The position numbers and the translations under genes were made by a program. Below the pieces are notes generated by a model, which had not been told where the DNA came from, ran no database searches, and saw only the letters and a list, made by a program, of their open reading frames with translations. Shown here in pieces: positions 9,290 through 19,792 of a stretch of 64,000 bases of DNA; position 1 is the stretch's first letter, and the number at the start of each line of letters is the position of its first letter. Source of the DNA: Venturia oleaginea (lineage: Eukaryota > Ascomycota > Dothideomycetes > Venturiales > Venturiaceae); NCBI GenBank assembly GCA_013176395.1, contig JABMLP010000027.1, positions 248,001 through 312,000 of the forward strand, written 5' to 3'.

Positions 9290-10339
9290 TTACCGTGACC
9301 ATCTTTTTTCAAACTTCCTCCAACTGACAGCCGCCCTCTCGATCTCAAGCAACCCTGTTTCTGCTACCACAATGACGCCCGCAATGAGAACATAGGTGAT
9401 GAACTGCCGTCTTCCGAGCTTCTCAATGCCTGTCCGAACGAGTTCCAAAAGGTGAAAGAAACCACTGGGGCTCTTGACCGAGAATCTGGGTTCATAGTCA
9501 TCGTTTTCTTGAAGGTCTGCGGGAAGCCAAAATTTCATACATTCAACAGTTCCCGCCTCGACAATAGGTTGCCGAGTGATGCTTTCGAAAAAATTCTTCA
9601 CATCTCGATCCGAGCCTAGTTGTAACGATGAAACTCTATTCGGATCATCCTTGACACGAAACCAGATGAGTGTAGCGTTCATCCAGGAGTCCACCCAAGG
9701 CTTTTCATAGATAGAGGTTCCGTGGAAGTGTGCGCTGCTTTGGGGGATGCTAATGTTGGTGGAATTGGTTGGACTTGATCCAGATCGATCTTGGTAGGAA
9801 CACGACTGCTTTAGCGATCGACACTTTGTGCAAGAAGATCTCCCTTGGTCGCATTATGGCTGTTGAGCATACGTTCTTGATCCAGCGAAGACAGTATTCA
9901 CCTCTGTTCCCGTGTCTTTGCAATAGTGCCACGCTGTTCCGCTTCCTTCCGGATACGTCTCCCCACATGTTGGACTGGGATCAGACACATCAACATACTG
10001 TATCGTGGGATGAAAGCACCCATGTGGCTGCCATTGTGAACATTGAAATGATGCCAGAGAACAGCCTGGTGTTCTTCGCCTGCACTATGAATGGTTAGTC
10101 TGACTAAAACAACATTCTATTCAACTTCACGACCAACTCACAATTTGCTGGGCTTGATACCCTAAACTATATCCTGGTAGCTGGGTTTTGAGAAACAAGC
10201 TGGGTCTCTGGTATTCTATGAAGAAAGAAACGTCACGCCACTCGGAGCGTCGAACTTTTGAGCAGTACCGAAGGCCGGGCGATTCCATCTGGTAGAATGA
10301 TCTCGTTTCACCGAAGGGGCAGGATTTACCTAGCAACAA
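9290..10339 (-). pseudogene. Two-exon Cys-rich gene of unknown function with an in-frame stop
   Basis: On the minus strand an exon ending at 10142 is joined by a well-formed intron (donor GTGAGT, branch ACTAAC, acceptor ATAG; about 10085-10141) to a second exon in the same phase. The second exon runs about 795 nt to a stop at 9290-9292 with a single TAA near 9857. Before the stop the sequence is rich in Cys; right after it comes CDQGRSSCTKCRSLKQSC, which resembles the second half of a Zn(II)2Cys6 cluster, though the expected first two Cys are absent. A hydrophobic segment lies near the C-terminus (word FITYVLIAGVIVVAETG). No upstream start ATG is visible, so further exons may exist. Either the real protein ends at the TAA or the gene is inactivated. 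Function not recognised. Confidence 0.35.
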
Positions 10340-11276
10340 AGGTCGTTTCTTGAGAGTAGTAATTGATATCTTTTACAATCGATCCAGTTAGGCTAACCAA
10401 GTTTTGCTAGGACCAGCAAGGCTCAGATCGGAACGTATCACAAAAATTGGTTTCACAGTCCATGCACGTCGACAACGGCAAGCTACTGCCCATATGCCTT
10501 TTGACGAAGCGGTCAGAGGCTAGATAGGTATGCATTAGTGGATTACATGTTCTCAAGCAACACCATACTGTCAGAGAGGTCTCAACATCGAATTAAACTT
10601 ATTTACTCATAGTCGACATGCCCGCGCTCGAGCCCGCAAAATATCCACGGGATTATTATTCAAAGGATGAACAATATTCTTTACCCTTTGGAAATCGAGT
10701 GGCGATAGTAGGGGAATTATATCACGACTTATGCGGGAATGTAGATTGCTCCATGCTTTTGCGCAGTAACTTAGAGCCGGGGGACAAAGTGGTCGGCCTG
10801 ACAAGGAGCCTTTCGTTTGCTCTTATGAAGTCGCCCCTTCAATTTTCTAGTCGCTATCATCTACATTTACTTTCCATCAATAAGCTTAACGTTAAGCTAT
10901 AACTCATTGTACTCCCTGGCCATCCTTGCACCACAAAATCGACCTGTCGAGGACGTTATGGACACGGAATATTCTTTGATAGCCTATCAACATTTTCATT
11001 TGATGGGCTCTGTTGAGGCCAACTGAGACCTCCTCAAAGCTAAAGATATATTATTAATAGATACAACCCTCAAAACACCAATCACCACCCCCCTCCCAGC
11101 ACACAAAGACCATAAAAAATTTCCTAGCATGGCCGGAAAGAGATAAGCGGCTTCTATACTATAAAGTATATGTATCGGAAGGCGGAAGTCTTTCATTTTC
11201 GCATCTTTCCAGCCCAACGAAGAAGTTTGGAGATTGATAGGTGTCAGTAGACTAATGACTTTACAAGTATCAGATA
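10340..11276. other. No supportable gene
   Basis: Short frames only. A 94-residue frame on the plus strand (10618-10902) and a 65-residue frame opposite it have no recognisable domain. The DNA resembles decayed intergenic sequence. Confidence 0.4.
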
Positions 11277-11485
11277 ATGGACATACTGCACGGATTGGCC
11301 AGAATTGACGGCGCACAGGCCACGAGATATGTGATTGCGATTATGTCAACTCTCCCAAGCGATCAATGTGAACAACAGCCTCATCCCAATCGACTGCTGA
11401 AGATAAATGTACCTGGAACCGGAGTCAAGCTTCACAAAATGCCTGAGAAGACCAAATAGTCTGGCGACAATCGACAGCATCCTCG

Positions 11486-11853
11486 CCGCTCAATCTCGAT
11501 GCTCCTGTCCGTTCTGCAAAGGCAACGCCTATGTGCTCTCAGAGTCGAAAAAACTAGAGTTTCTTGATCCTTAAACACTCTACGGTCACATCCGCCAAGC
11601 TTACCCTGATGCTCTTCAGGGAGCCAATGGCTCTGGAGAGCCGATGCGTCTCTCAGCATTCCAACGAGATTATATGGCATCACACTGCGTTGATCGATGG
11701 CTTACCAATGAGGAATTGAAAAATCTCAGGAAAGCAACGCCTTCTGGTTTCCGGTACAGCCCACTCGCGAAAAAGCCTGTATACCATTCTCCTCTTTTCT
11801 TTCTAGCGTGTGTCCTAATGTTCCTTTGCGCGGACTGCCCTCCGGGCTGCTGA
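11486..11853 (+). pseudogene. Remnant of a Cys/His-containing protein gene
   Basis: An open frame with one TAA (about 11571) encodes a CSCPFC...L..H-like zinc-finger-style stretch, then about 90 residues of protein-like sequence ending at a TGA at 11851-11853. No start codon, splice signals or family could be assigned. It may be a fragment of a host gene or of a mobile element. Confidence 0.25.
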
Positions 11854-13491
11854 GACCCGGCGACCGCTATTAGGCCAGTTCATGGCCTTGAATGATTCCA
11901 AGGACTGAGTTCACGAATACATGTCCACGTGACAGTATCCGTAACATCGAAACGTCTCCCTGTTACAGATCACCTCAAGGCTGAAGAGCAGGAAGGCAGG
12001 ACTCGCAAAGAATGGTTGGAGAACAAGAAGTTATTGTTAGGACTGATAATGGAGGGGAATCCTTCGAGCACACAAGATGAGACTGCTGCGACGGGGTCAG
12101 TGCTAAATGCTAGTGTCTATCTGGTGGAGCAAGGGCCTCGTCCGACCAAGCGACAACAACAACATGGCGATCTCGCATATCGCACGACTTCTGAGCCCTC
12201 TGAGGCTCGTCTTGTATCTAGATTCCCACCCGCCTACACCCTGTAGTCAACGTCTTATACGTGCGGGCAGTAGGGCACCTCATTTGCCTTCAATCGAGAA
12301 GCAATTGAGCCGTGGGCATGCCATCCTGAGACCTACCCCGTGGCTGAAGCCCCGTGTGGCTGAAGCCCCGTGTGGCTGAGGAAGCCTGTATGGCTCAGGG
12401 CTCAATGGCTTGCTCGCTCACAATGAAAATTCACGTGCCCTGGCCTGCGTCCGGCCAATCAACAGATAAAACGTGCCAGATGACCGTGATCCGAAGGCGT
12501 GGCGAGATGGAGATAGAGGAGAAGAGTGCGTGCAGGAGTCACGTGATATCTCCACAGTTCCCACAATTCTTGGCAGTGCCCACAGATCTGAAGGTGTGGG
12601 AAGTGTGGGAATACACCTTGGCACCCAGAACCAAAACGGTATATAGGGAGGACGTTGGACGGACTTTCCTTTCTCTCTTCGTGGTTATCTCATGTTATGT
12701 TTCTCATATAGGAGCCGCTCTTATCACTGTAAAAAGACAGCTTACATAGGATTGAGGACGGCTAAGGTAATTTACCTTGTCAGGCCTACAAGTGGCTATG
12801 CCAATCTGTCTGCGAGTTTGATGTTGTAGATAAATTGGCAGCCAGTTCTCACTATCTCTTACCTGAAGACTATTCGGGCGACGGCCAGCATAGCAACCTC
12901 GATCGAACAGCTTCTACTCAACTCTCCGGTTCTTACGAAGTCTAAAGAATCGCAAACAACCTCGGCGGGCAAGTCAGAAACTTTTCGAGGCCCGATGTCA
13001 TGTCACCGTGTTATAAACTTGGACGCGCACTTCCTTATTGTACCGCAAATGAACCCGCATCCAGGAACGGAAATGTCCATTAAATTCACCAATTGGTCTT
13101 GCCTAAGGCCTCTCCGAACGCGTGGAAGATCTGTGCACGCGGCGGTCATTAATCTAAGATTACGACAATCCGGTCCCACATCTTGTAACTTTCCTCCGAA
13201 TTTCGATTCAGTGGATTCCTTTTCCTACCCGCCTTCAAGACCAAAGGCTTGGAGCAGTAGAAAGATGTGCCAGTCTACTTCCCATGATCGCTCGTCTTTG
13301 AGCTAGTCCTTAGCCAACAACGGATAAATTCGCAGATCCATTAGATGAGTCTCAAAGTTATATTGCGACGCTGACTCGGCCTGACACACTCGTACAGATA
13401 GTCCTTCCGAAGAGCAGATTACAAGGGTCAGAACTCTATTACAAGACCTGTGACCCGCCCGAGGCTCGTCTCCGGGATCTATGTTCAATTG
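11854..13491. other. No supportable gene; contains dispersed and tandem repeats
   Basis: Frames in this 1.6 kb (for example 11929-12246 and 12995-13306) have no recognisable domain and no convincing splice structure. A 16-bp unit (CCCCGTGTGGCTGAAG-like) is repeated about three times around 12335-12379, and a dispersed repeat lies at 12594-12715. Confidence 0.4.
12594..12715 (+). repeat. Dispersed promoter-like repeat, copy 1
   Basis: About 120 bp including GTGTGGGAAGTGTGGGAA, a TATATAGG box and the word CTCATGTTATGTTTCTCATA. It recurs at 16136-16266 in reverse orientation with about 90 percent similarity by eye. A TATA-like word followed by conserved sequence suggests a fragment of an LTR or of another element promoter; the full element was not identified. 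Confidence 0.6.
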
Positions 13492-13571
13492 CGCTCTCTC
13501 ACTCCAATCTTACAGTTGCTCTGTCCTCGCTCTCTCACTCCAATCTTACTGTTGCTCTGTCCTCGCTCTCT
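13492..13571. repeat. Tandem duplication, 36-bp unit
   Basis: Two nearly identical 36-bp units starting CGCTCTCTCACTCCAATCTT plus a partial third. It lies 55-135 bp upstream of the start of the secreted-protein gene, so it sits in its promoter or 5' UTR. Confidence 0.85.
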
Positions 13572-13625
13572 TCACTTCGTAATCAGCATAAATTTTCCCC
13601 TACCAGTCGTTACGAGTATTCCAAT

Positions 13626-14637
13626 ATGTTCCTCTCGAAGACAGTACTAATTAGTGTGCTGGGCCTCAGGTAAATTGACCAATGATCTCAAATCATGCAT
13701 TGCTGATATCTGCTCAGCGCCTTGGCTGTCGCTGCTCCAATTGAGAACGGTGTTGCTGTTAAGGCTGCTCCACCTGCCCCAGCTGCTCCACGTGCTCCAT
13801 GCTCCTGGCTCGACAACCTCACCGGGCGGTAGGTGGTCCAAAGTTCTATGCCGAGACGCTTGCTAACGCAAACGAAGTGATTGCGATGACGAAGATGATG
13901 ATCCACCACCGCGAGCGGCTCCTAAGCCATCTTCTTCATGGCCATCTTTGGGAGCTCCAAATCCATCCAACAACAATAAGCCGAATCCGAGCCAGCCCAA
14001 GCCATCTTCTTCATGGCCATCTTGGGGCGCTCCAAGTCCGTTCACCAATAACAAACCGAATCCAAGCCAGCCCAAGCCAGCCCAAAATCAGCCATATCCC
14101 AACCTACCCTTCTTCAATCAACCAACCCCGAGCCAGCCCAAGCCAGCCCAGAATCAGCCTTCTCCCAACCTACCCTTCTTCAACCTACCAGCCCCGAGCC
14201 AGCCTAAGCCAGCCCAGAATCAGCCTTATCCCAACCTACCCTTCTTCAGTCAACCAAACCCAACTCAGCCAAACGGAACTCCAGCTCCTGCAAACCCTCG
14301 CCCTGCCAACAGCTTCCAGCCTCGTCCTGCGAGCAACCCTCGTCCTATCACTGCTCCCAAGGGAGATGGCAGTGATAAAGAGGGACAGGCCAGCTGGTGC
14401 GATCGTCCTGACCCAGCACGACGACCTGCGTAAGGCTTTCATGCATTCCAATTCAATGTGTAGGAAACTAACAATGTCAATAGGAGCTGCGGCAATGGTG
14501 GGACTCTTGGCTCTGCCGCGCCAGGAGGCACGCCTGCCCAAGACCCCCAAGCAGCAAAGCCAGCAACGCCCGCTTGGCTACCATGGTCGCAGGCCGCACC
14601 CCCAAAAGCCTCTGCTGGTAAGGAGGAGCAGGACTAG
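13626..14637 (+). CDS. Secreted proline-rich repeat protein (four exons)
   Basis: Reconstructed from splice signals: exons 13626-13669, 13718-13828, 13878-14429 and 14484-14637, all in phase, giving 286 residues. Introns are 48, 49 and 54 nt with GTAAAT, GTAGGT and GTAAGG donors; introns 2 and 3 carry GCTAAC or ACTAAC branch sites. Residues 1-20 form a clear signal peptide (MFLSKTVLISVLGLSALAVA). The mature protein has an Ala/Pro linker, an acidic DCDDEDDD stretch, two copies of a ~26-residue KPSSSWPS-type unit and three copies of a 22-residue unit PSQPKPAQNQP.PNLPFF, then a Pro/Ala-rich tail. Four Cys remain outside the repeats. The composition suggests an extracellular wall-associated or effector-type protein. 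No family recognised. The gene is surrounded by transposons. Confidence 0.8.
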
Positions 14638-14974
14638 GCCATTCCGAGACCTGGTCATCTCTTCCGTCTTGCATGGTTGATTGGAATGGCCTTGTCATGG
14701 AGCGGTTACTCTGCGTCGTGAACCACTTGCTTTCTTCATTGTCGATATATTTTGTACTAAACTATTAGATAGTCTTTGTTAATCAAGAAAAGATACAAGC
14801 CATGATCTTACCTCATGCCGAGCGAAGCCATGGCCTAATGAAGGAAACTCTGATATAACTACAAAAGATGCATCACAGATGCTGTCAGGAATCCTATCGC
14901 ATACAGCGTTACCCTATTACAGCAATATTTTTAGCCGAGGCCTGGAGGTGGAATACCACGGGGTTATTCCTATA
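14638..14974. other. No gene seen
   Basis: Likely the 3' UTR of the secreted-protein gene followed by spacer up to the next transposon. No motif stands out. Confidence 0.5.
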
Positions 14975-15061
14975 ACGTTACTCACAAGCGAGTGACGCAT
15001 ACAAGCGAGTGACGCATAGAATCTTACATCTCATCTTTCCAAGGCTCTACACTACAACATC

Positions 15062-15670
15062 ATGACTTCTAAAGCCCAACAAGAAGGGCGATTACTTCTC
15101 GCTCTTCAAGCCTACCGGAAAGGTCAATTTTCAAGCATTCGTCAAGCTGCATATCATATAATGTACCTCCAAGCAATCTCGAACACCGCCTCAAGGGACG
15201 CGTTGCACGCGTAGATTCGCGTGCAAATAATCATAAGCTTACTCCCACAGAAGAAGAAGCCCTTCTACAGTGGATTATTTCAATGGACTAACGTGGTTAT
15301 CCTCCTACAATCTCTGCATTACGTGATGCAGCTAGATTATTGCTTCAGCAACGCGTCGGTTCTGAAGGCTCAATCGGTGTCAACTGGCCTCGCAACTTTG
15401 TCAAGCGTCAACCGACCTTACAAGCTAAGTATACACGTAAATACGACTACCAAAGAGCTCAATGCGAAGATCCGGACGTTGTTCAAAACTGCTTTCGACT
15501 CGTATGCAATACAGAAATGCGATATCGTAGATGAGGACATCTATAACTTCGACGAGACTGGCTTTGCAATAGGAGTTGCAAGTACTTCGCGTGTTATTAC
15601 CTCGTCAGATCGACGTGGTAAACCTCTTCAATTACAACCTGGCGATCGCGAGTGGATTACAGCTATTTAA
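15062..15670 (+). pseudogene. Degenerate pogo/Fot1-type transposase
   Basis: Starts at an ATG (15062) in the word MTSKAQQEGRLLLALQAYRKG, the same psq-type beginning as in the 1.1 kb elements, but is broken by several stops and frame changes. The CENP-B/Tc5-like part and the first catalytic Asp motif (IYNFDETGF) can be followed until about 15670, where a TAA cuts the DDE domain. No function is possible. Confidence 0.75.
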
Positions 15671-16135
15671 GCGATCAATACGCGTAGCTATGCACAGCGC
15701 TGTTCTTCTTGCAAGTGAGAACGAGCGGACGATGAACGAGAAGAGGAAGAGAAAAGGACAGGTACGAAGAGCTCAGATCTCTGAAAACCCCTCTCTGTTA
15801 CGGGGAACTCGTTTCTCAACACAGTTGATTATGTCAAGACCTTCTTGACACCTGTGTTCTCTTATTCTGGTCCGCGGGTTTGGGGTAAGGGCAATATCAG
15901 TCTGGAAGTACTTACCTTAAGTACCTTCCCTTGCTCAGGTTCTTTGGAGGCTCACTAGATCCTAGCCGTCCGATGTATCTCCCAATCCAATTGTCGTCTA
16001 ACCGATTTGATCCTCAGATCAATCCTGAACGCTTGTCGGTTAGTATGAAGGTTGGGGGTGGGCTTGCTTCGTGTGCATATGACTTGTGCTTGATTGTATC
16101 TAAGTAAAAGGTCGTTACTGTAGTAGGTTGAAGAA

Positions 16136-16266
16136 GCTCCTATGTGAGAAACATAACATGAGATAACCACACCAAGAGAAAGGAAAGTCCGTCCAACGTC
16201 CTTCCTATATACCCTTCTGGTTCTGGGTGCCAAGGTGCATTCCCACACTTCCCACACTTCCCACAC
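16136..16266 (-). repeat. Dispersed promoter-like repeat, copy 2
   Basis: Reverse-complement relative of 12594-12715, including the TATATAGG-like word and the 9-bp TGTGGGAAG unit, here repeated three times. It ends exactly where the tail of the LINE begins, so the LINE was probably inserted into or next to it. Confidence 0.6.
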
Positions 16267-16554
16267 TGATTGATTGATTGATTGATTTTATCCTACTCGG
16301 TTGCAGCCGCTTAATCACGCAGCTATGCCCGGTTAGGGGGACTTCATCAGACAGCCGACACGTGATATGATCTACCACGTCCCACTTCGCCCTGCTTACC
16401 AAAACAAGACCAGCTATCCCCTCGATCCCCCCTCTATCCCTCAACCACTATTTCCAAATGCCCAATGGCTCTTGTAAATGTCGGTTGTTCTACCAGTACA
16501 TCTGTGCTATCTAGATTCCGGGAGGCAATGCCTCATATTTCGCTTTCCGTCTAC

Positions 16555-18003
16555 CTACAGTCTCCCCTCAATGCTCAGCGTCGTCTGCGCGTTTTCGATC
16601 CCACTATGCCCAAGGACCCGCGTCTGTTCCATGAATCTGATAGCTTTTGTGGCTAACTTATGCGTAGTCAAGATATTCCGGAGGTTGTTTCGTCCTGGGA
16701 AGCGGCCCAACTCGTCTCTCCGGATGTCCCGGAACTTGCGGCATTCCAGGAGGATATGGGCTACGGTCTGCATCCCTTCACGGCAGTCACACCTAGAGTC
16801 TGGGATACCTTGGACACGTCGGCTGAAGAGGAAGGCCTTGAGCCCTATATTTTCAGTTCTCATCTGTACGAGGATCGCACTTTCTCGCTTGCTCCGGTCT
16901 TGATGGAGTTGGAGCACCCTTTTAGTAGGCTTAGGTGTGTATCTCCTCGTGGCTTTCCCCTTTGTCTCGGATTTCCAGCTAGTCAACCATTGTTTATTCA
17001 CTACCTTCCAGCACCACGTCTTGATTGTCGTTCTTAGCGGGTACAGTTCCGGTGGCATATCAGCTCTTGGTCCTTTCTCTCCGTCTTCTCTCCATCCAGT
17101 GGCCTCCCTGGCGGCTTGGTCAGCGGCCTCGTTCCCTTCAATTCCCTCGTGGGCAGGGATCCATCGGATGTTCACGATAGCTCCGTACTCGTGAAATTGT
17201 GTGATCCGTTGTACAATCCGCTTGACAATGTATGCTCCTGATCGGCCTTCCGGCCTTGTCAGCGAGCGTATCGCTGCCTGGTTGTCGGTGAAGATATTGA
17301 TGTCTCTCCGTTCTTTTCCTGCCTCGATGTCTGTTTGAACCATATGCAGCGCTAGATTTATTCCTTGAAGTTCAGCTGCGTACACCGTGGAGGTCGTCTC
17401 AGGGCCCATATACGTGCTTCTCGTCTGTCTTTTCAGCGGCCAGACTGCTGCAGCGCCTGTATGTCCGTCTATGCTACTCCCATCTGTATAGATGCAAATA
17501 TTACCCTCGACTCTAGTGACGGAGTCGTGCTCAGAGTGTGCCGCTTCATCGCTTGGTGCGATATGTGTCTTTGGGCCTTGCCACCATGGTGCTGCTACGA
17601 ACGGCGGGATTGTCTCTCGCTTGTCGAGATTTGCTGCTCCTTTCTCTTCGGCGTCTCGATATATGTTGTATAATGGGCTATCGTAGCTTGCTCGTTGTCT
17701 TGACCTTGGTTCTCCGAATTGAGTATCTAGCAGTTTAGGGAGGTCTTGGCACGTGAGTATACGGCTGAGGGTTTCGGTGTGGTGTTTCCAGATTTGTTGT
17801 TCGACTGGGAGCAGGTAGGTCTCTATGTCGAGGGCGACTCTGGATGTCGCTTTGAACGCTCCACAGATAATTCGCGCTGCACGTGCTTGGATTGACTGAA
17901 GTGTGTCGAGCGTTTTTCTCGTGTATGGTTTTCCCCTCATTCCTGAATTCGACCAGATTGAACACGCGTACATCGTTCGCTTTGACACATCTCCCCTTGC
18001 CAC
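16555..18003 (-). pseudogene. LINE ORF2 C-terminal part: RNase H and CCHC finger
   Basis: About 480 residues. The first 60-80 residues (YACSIWSNSGMRGK) match the region after the RT domain in Tad/I-type ORF2 proteins. RNase H follows, with catalytic Asp and Glu in IYTDGSS, the AAELQGI word, IFTDNQAA and the ADQAAREA end motif. The C-terminus has a C-x-C...H-x4-C finger (CDCREGMQTVAHILLEC). The upstream endonuclease and RT core were deleted, so no retrotransposition activity remains. Confidence 0.85.
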
Positions 18004-19034
18004 ACCAGACCTTCATCGATGATCTTGTTTGCGTCCTCAGGCTTGGTGAACTCAATGATGACCGACGACATCGCTTTTGTTGGCGCCTTCCGGGTCAACC
18101 ATCCAATGTATTTGATGTCCGCGGTTGGAATAAACGGCTTATTGTCTTGCAGAATGGCGTCTCTAGTTTCCTCGAATTTGTCTGTATTCATCGTACTAGT
18201 ACGTATGCCATGTACAAGAACGCCATACGTTGGATTTCGTACTGACGTCCCGTTCCCAATACGTGGGGTCCAGTCCTCCGTGAATTGTCTGAGAAGCTGC
18301 ATTTCACTATTTGTCGCCGTTCTGATGCTCAGATCTCCGCTTTTGAGCTGGTTAGCAGACATGATCTTTAGATTGGCTATATGTTCGTTTTGACTTTGGG
18401 AAATGGCTCGGTCAACGTGGGCTTTTAAATTGCGTGGATTCATTGCGCGCAGGCTCTGGATCGTTTGTGCGTTCCTGATGTTTACGATAATCTCACGTCG
18501 GACCGTCGCGGGAGTCTTGACACTTTGGGTTTGTATGCTATGTGTGCTTGTAGCTAGCCCTCCTCGGGTAGCGGCAGCAGCATAGCTCATTGGCATGCCT
18601 GTTTGGAATTGTGTCCCTTTGTTCTTGATATCACTCGCTATTCCTGCAACGGTCTTGCCCACCTCTGTTGCCTCTTTCGCTGCCGTTTTCGCTTCCTCAC
18701 CAATAGTGATGTTCTTCTGTGTGTCTGTTCTCAGAGCTTTAAGTTCTCCCTTTATCCCAGCTATCTTCTTCGCCGTTTCCTTTGTGTCTTGAGTCATCTC
18801 AGTGTGTATAATGCGTAGTTGATCGTGGACGGTTGTCATATCGGGGGTCCTTTGGGCCTTTGCAATCAAGGGCAGCATCGTCGTGATAATTGCCTTTACT
18901 TGGTCTGGGGGTACAGGTAGAGCCTGTCCGCTTTCGAGGTAGAGTAATGCGTTTCGAAGGTGCCTTGTGATTTGTGTAGCGTGCTCATGAAGTCCGGTCG
19001 GCCAGACCACCTCTTGAGGCCACGGTATTGTCAT
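17937..19034 (-). pseudogene. LINE ORF1 (Gag-like), 3' truncated
   Basis: 365 residues. The N-terminal half is helical and Ala/Thr/Lys-rich; the second half has an RRM-like or ORF1-type fold pattern ending in TKPEDANKIIDEGLVWQGE, the position just before the CCHC knuckles in Tad-like ORF1 proteins. The knuckles are absent because the deletion junction follows immediately, and the last about 15 codons are already ORF2-derived DNA in another frame. Confidence 0.7.
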
Positions 19035-19204
19035 CTCTCGTTTCTACGCGCTGGGCGACGCGTCGAGCCTAGAACAACCTGAGCCCTCTTGAGGCGATGT
19101 GTATTTGCGTTATAATTATTCAGTTTCAAAGATCTCAGTTCTCGCTGTTGTGGTGTTTTTTACGTCACTTGCTTGTATGCGTCACTCGTTTGTGAGTGAC
19201 GTTA

Positions 19205-19529
19205 ATGTTTAGTCACGTGCTAGGCCCTAAACACCTAGCGTACCGTTATTGGTCGACAGATAGTCAAGCTACATGCTACGGCACTAGCCACGAAACGTCA
19301 AAATCGCGAGCGACTTGATGATACCACAGCCACATTGCAGCGACAACGAGGTGAAGGGAAACGTGATCTACTTGGATGAATAGTAGATCCATACATACAC
19401 CAAATTGTGTCGTATTCTGTCGCCGTAATGGATATTTTAGAGCATGTATATGTCGCGGCTGCACAGCTCCAAGTTTTGATGATCAGTGGCTGGTGCGCTG
19501 CATAATACACTGACCAATTACAGGCTACG
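19205..19529. other. No gene seen between two mobile elements
   Basis: About 325 bp of sequence with short frames only; no repeat partner found in the window. Confidence 0.4.
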
Positions 19530-19784
19530 TGTCACGGTACGACCGCGGACAAGTCCTTCCCGCCGTTGGGGTGGCCCCACGGCACGTGATCAAGGCAGAA
19601 CCGGAGTTCTGCCGAGGAAAGGTTTTAAAGCCTACGTGGCTTCAACCAATTCGTAGCTCTTTGAGCTACATCCTGTCGTTAAACCTGCCTGTTGGTTTGC
19701 CTGCCAGTTCGTATATAGCCTGTTGAATGATACCTGTTCCTGCTGCTGCTCCTTCCTCCTGATACCCGAACCCGCCCCGTGACA
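19530..19784 (+). repeat. Solo LTR of a second gypsy-type element
   Basis: 255 bp beginning TGTCACGGTACGACC and ending CCGCCCCGTGACA, flanked on both sides by CTACG (19525-19529 and 19785-19789), a perfect 5-bp target duplication. It contains a GTATATAGCC TATA-like box. The terminal eight bases equal those of the chromovirus LTR, but the interior is different, so it belongs to another family. Internal region lost by LTR-LTR recombination. Confidence 0.9.
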
Positions 19785-19792
19785 CTACGCTA

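Larger units (their letters stand above)
16267..19110 (-). mobile_element. Tad-like LINE with large internal deletion
   Basis: Minus-strand non-LTR element. Its 3' end is a run of ATCA units (about 16267-16287), a typical short tandem tail. From 5' to 3' it retains an ORF1 and the C-terminal part of ORF2 (end of RT thumb, RNase H, zinc finger). The end of ORF1, the endonuclease and the RT catalytic region are missing; the junction lies around 17950-18000, where the two frames overlap. The 5' border near 19110 is approximate. It is non-autonomous. Confidence 0.78.
14975..19202 (+). mobile_element. Pogo-like DNA transposon split by later insertions
   Basis: Terminal inverted repeats start ACGT[T/C]ACTCACAA[G/A]CGAGTGACG at 14975 and, in reverse complement, end at 19202. 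Both ends are flanked by TA (14973-14974 and 19203-19204). Within each terminal repeat a 17-bp CAAGCGAGTGACGCATA-like unit is duplicated. The left arm contains a degenerate pogo-type transposase; the middle is occupied by a dispersed repeat fragment and an internally deleted LINE on the minus strand; the right arm is short. The LINE must have landed in the DNA element. Confidence 0.75.

Noticed and set aside
13799..14680. 293-codon plus-strand frame
   Set aside because: Overlaps the secreted-protein gene in another frame and is explained by its repeats; the spliced model has signal peptide and phase consistency.
18019..18393. Plus-strand frames across the LINE
   Set aside because: Antisense of LINE ORF1; hydrophobic stretches are by-products of its composition.
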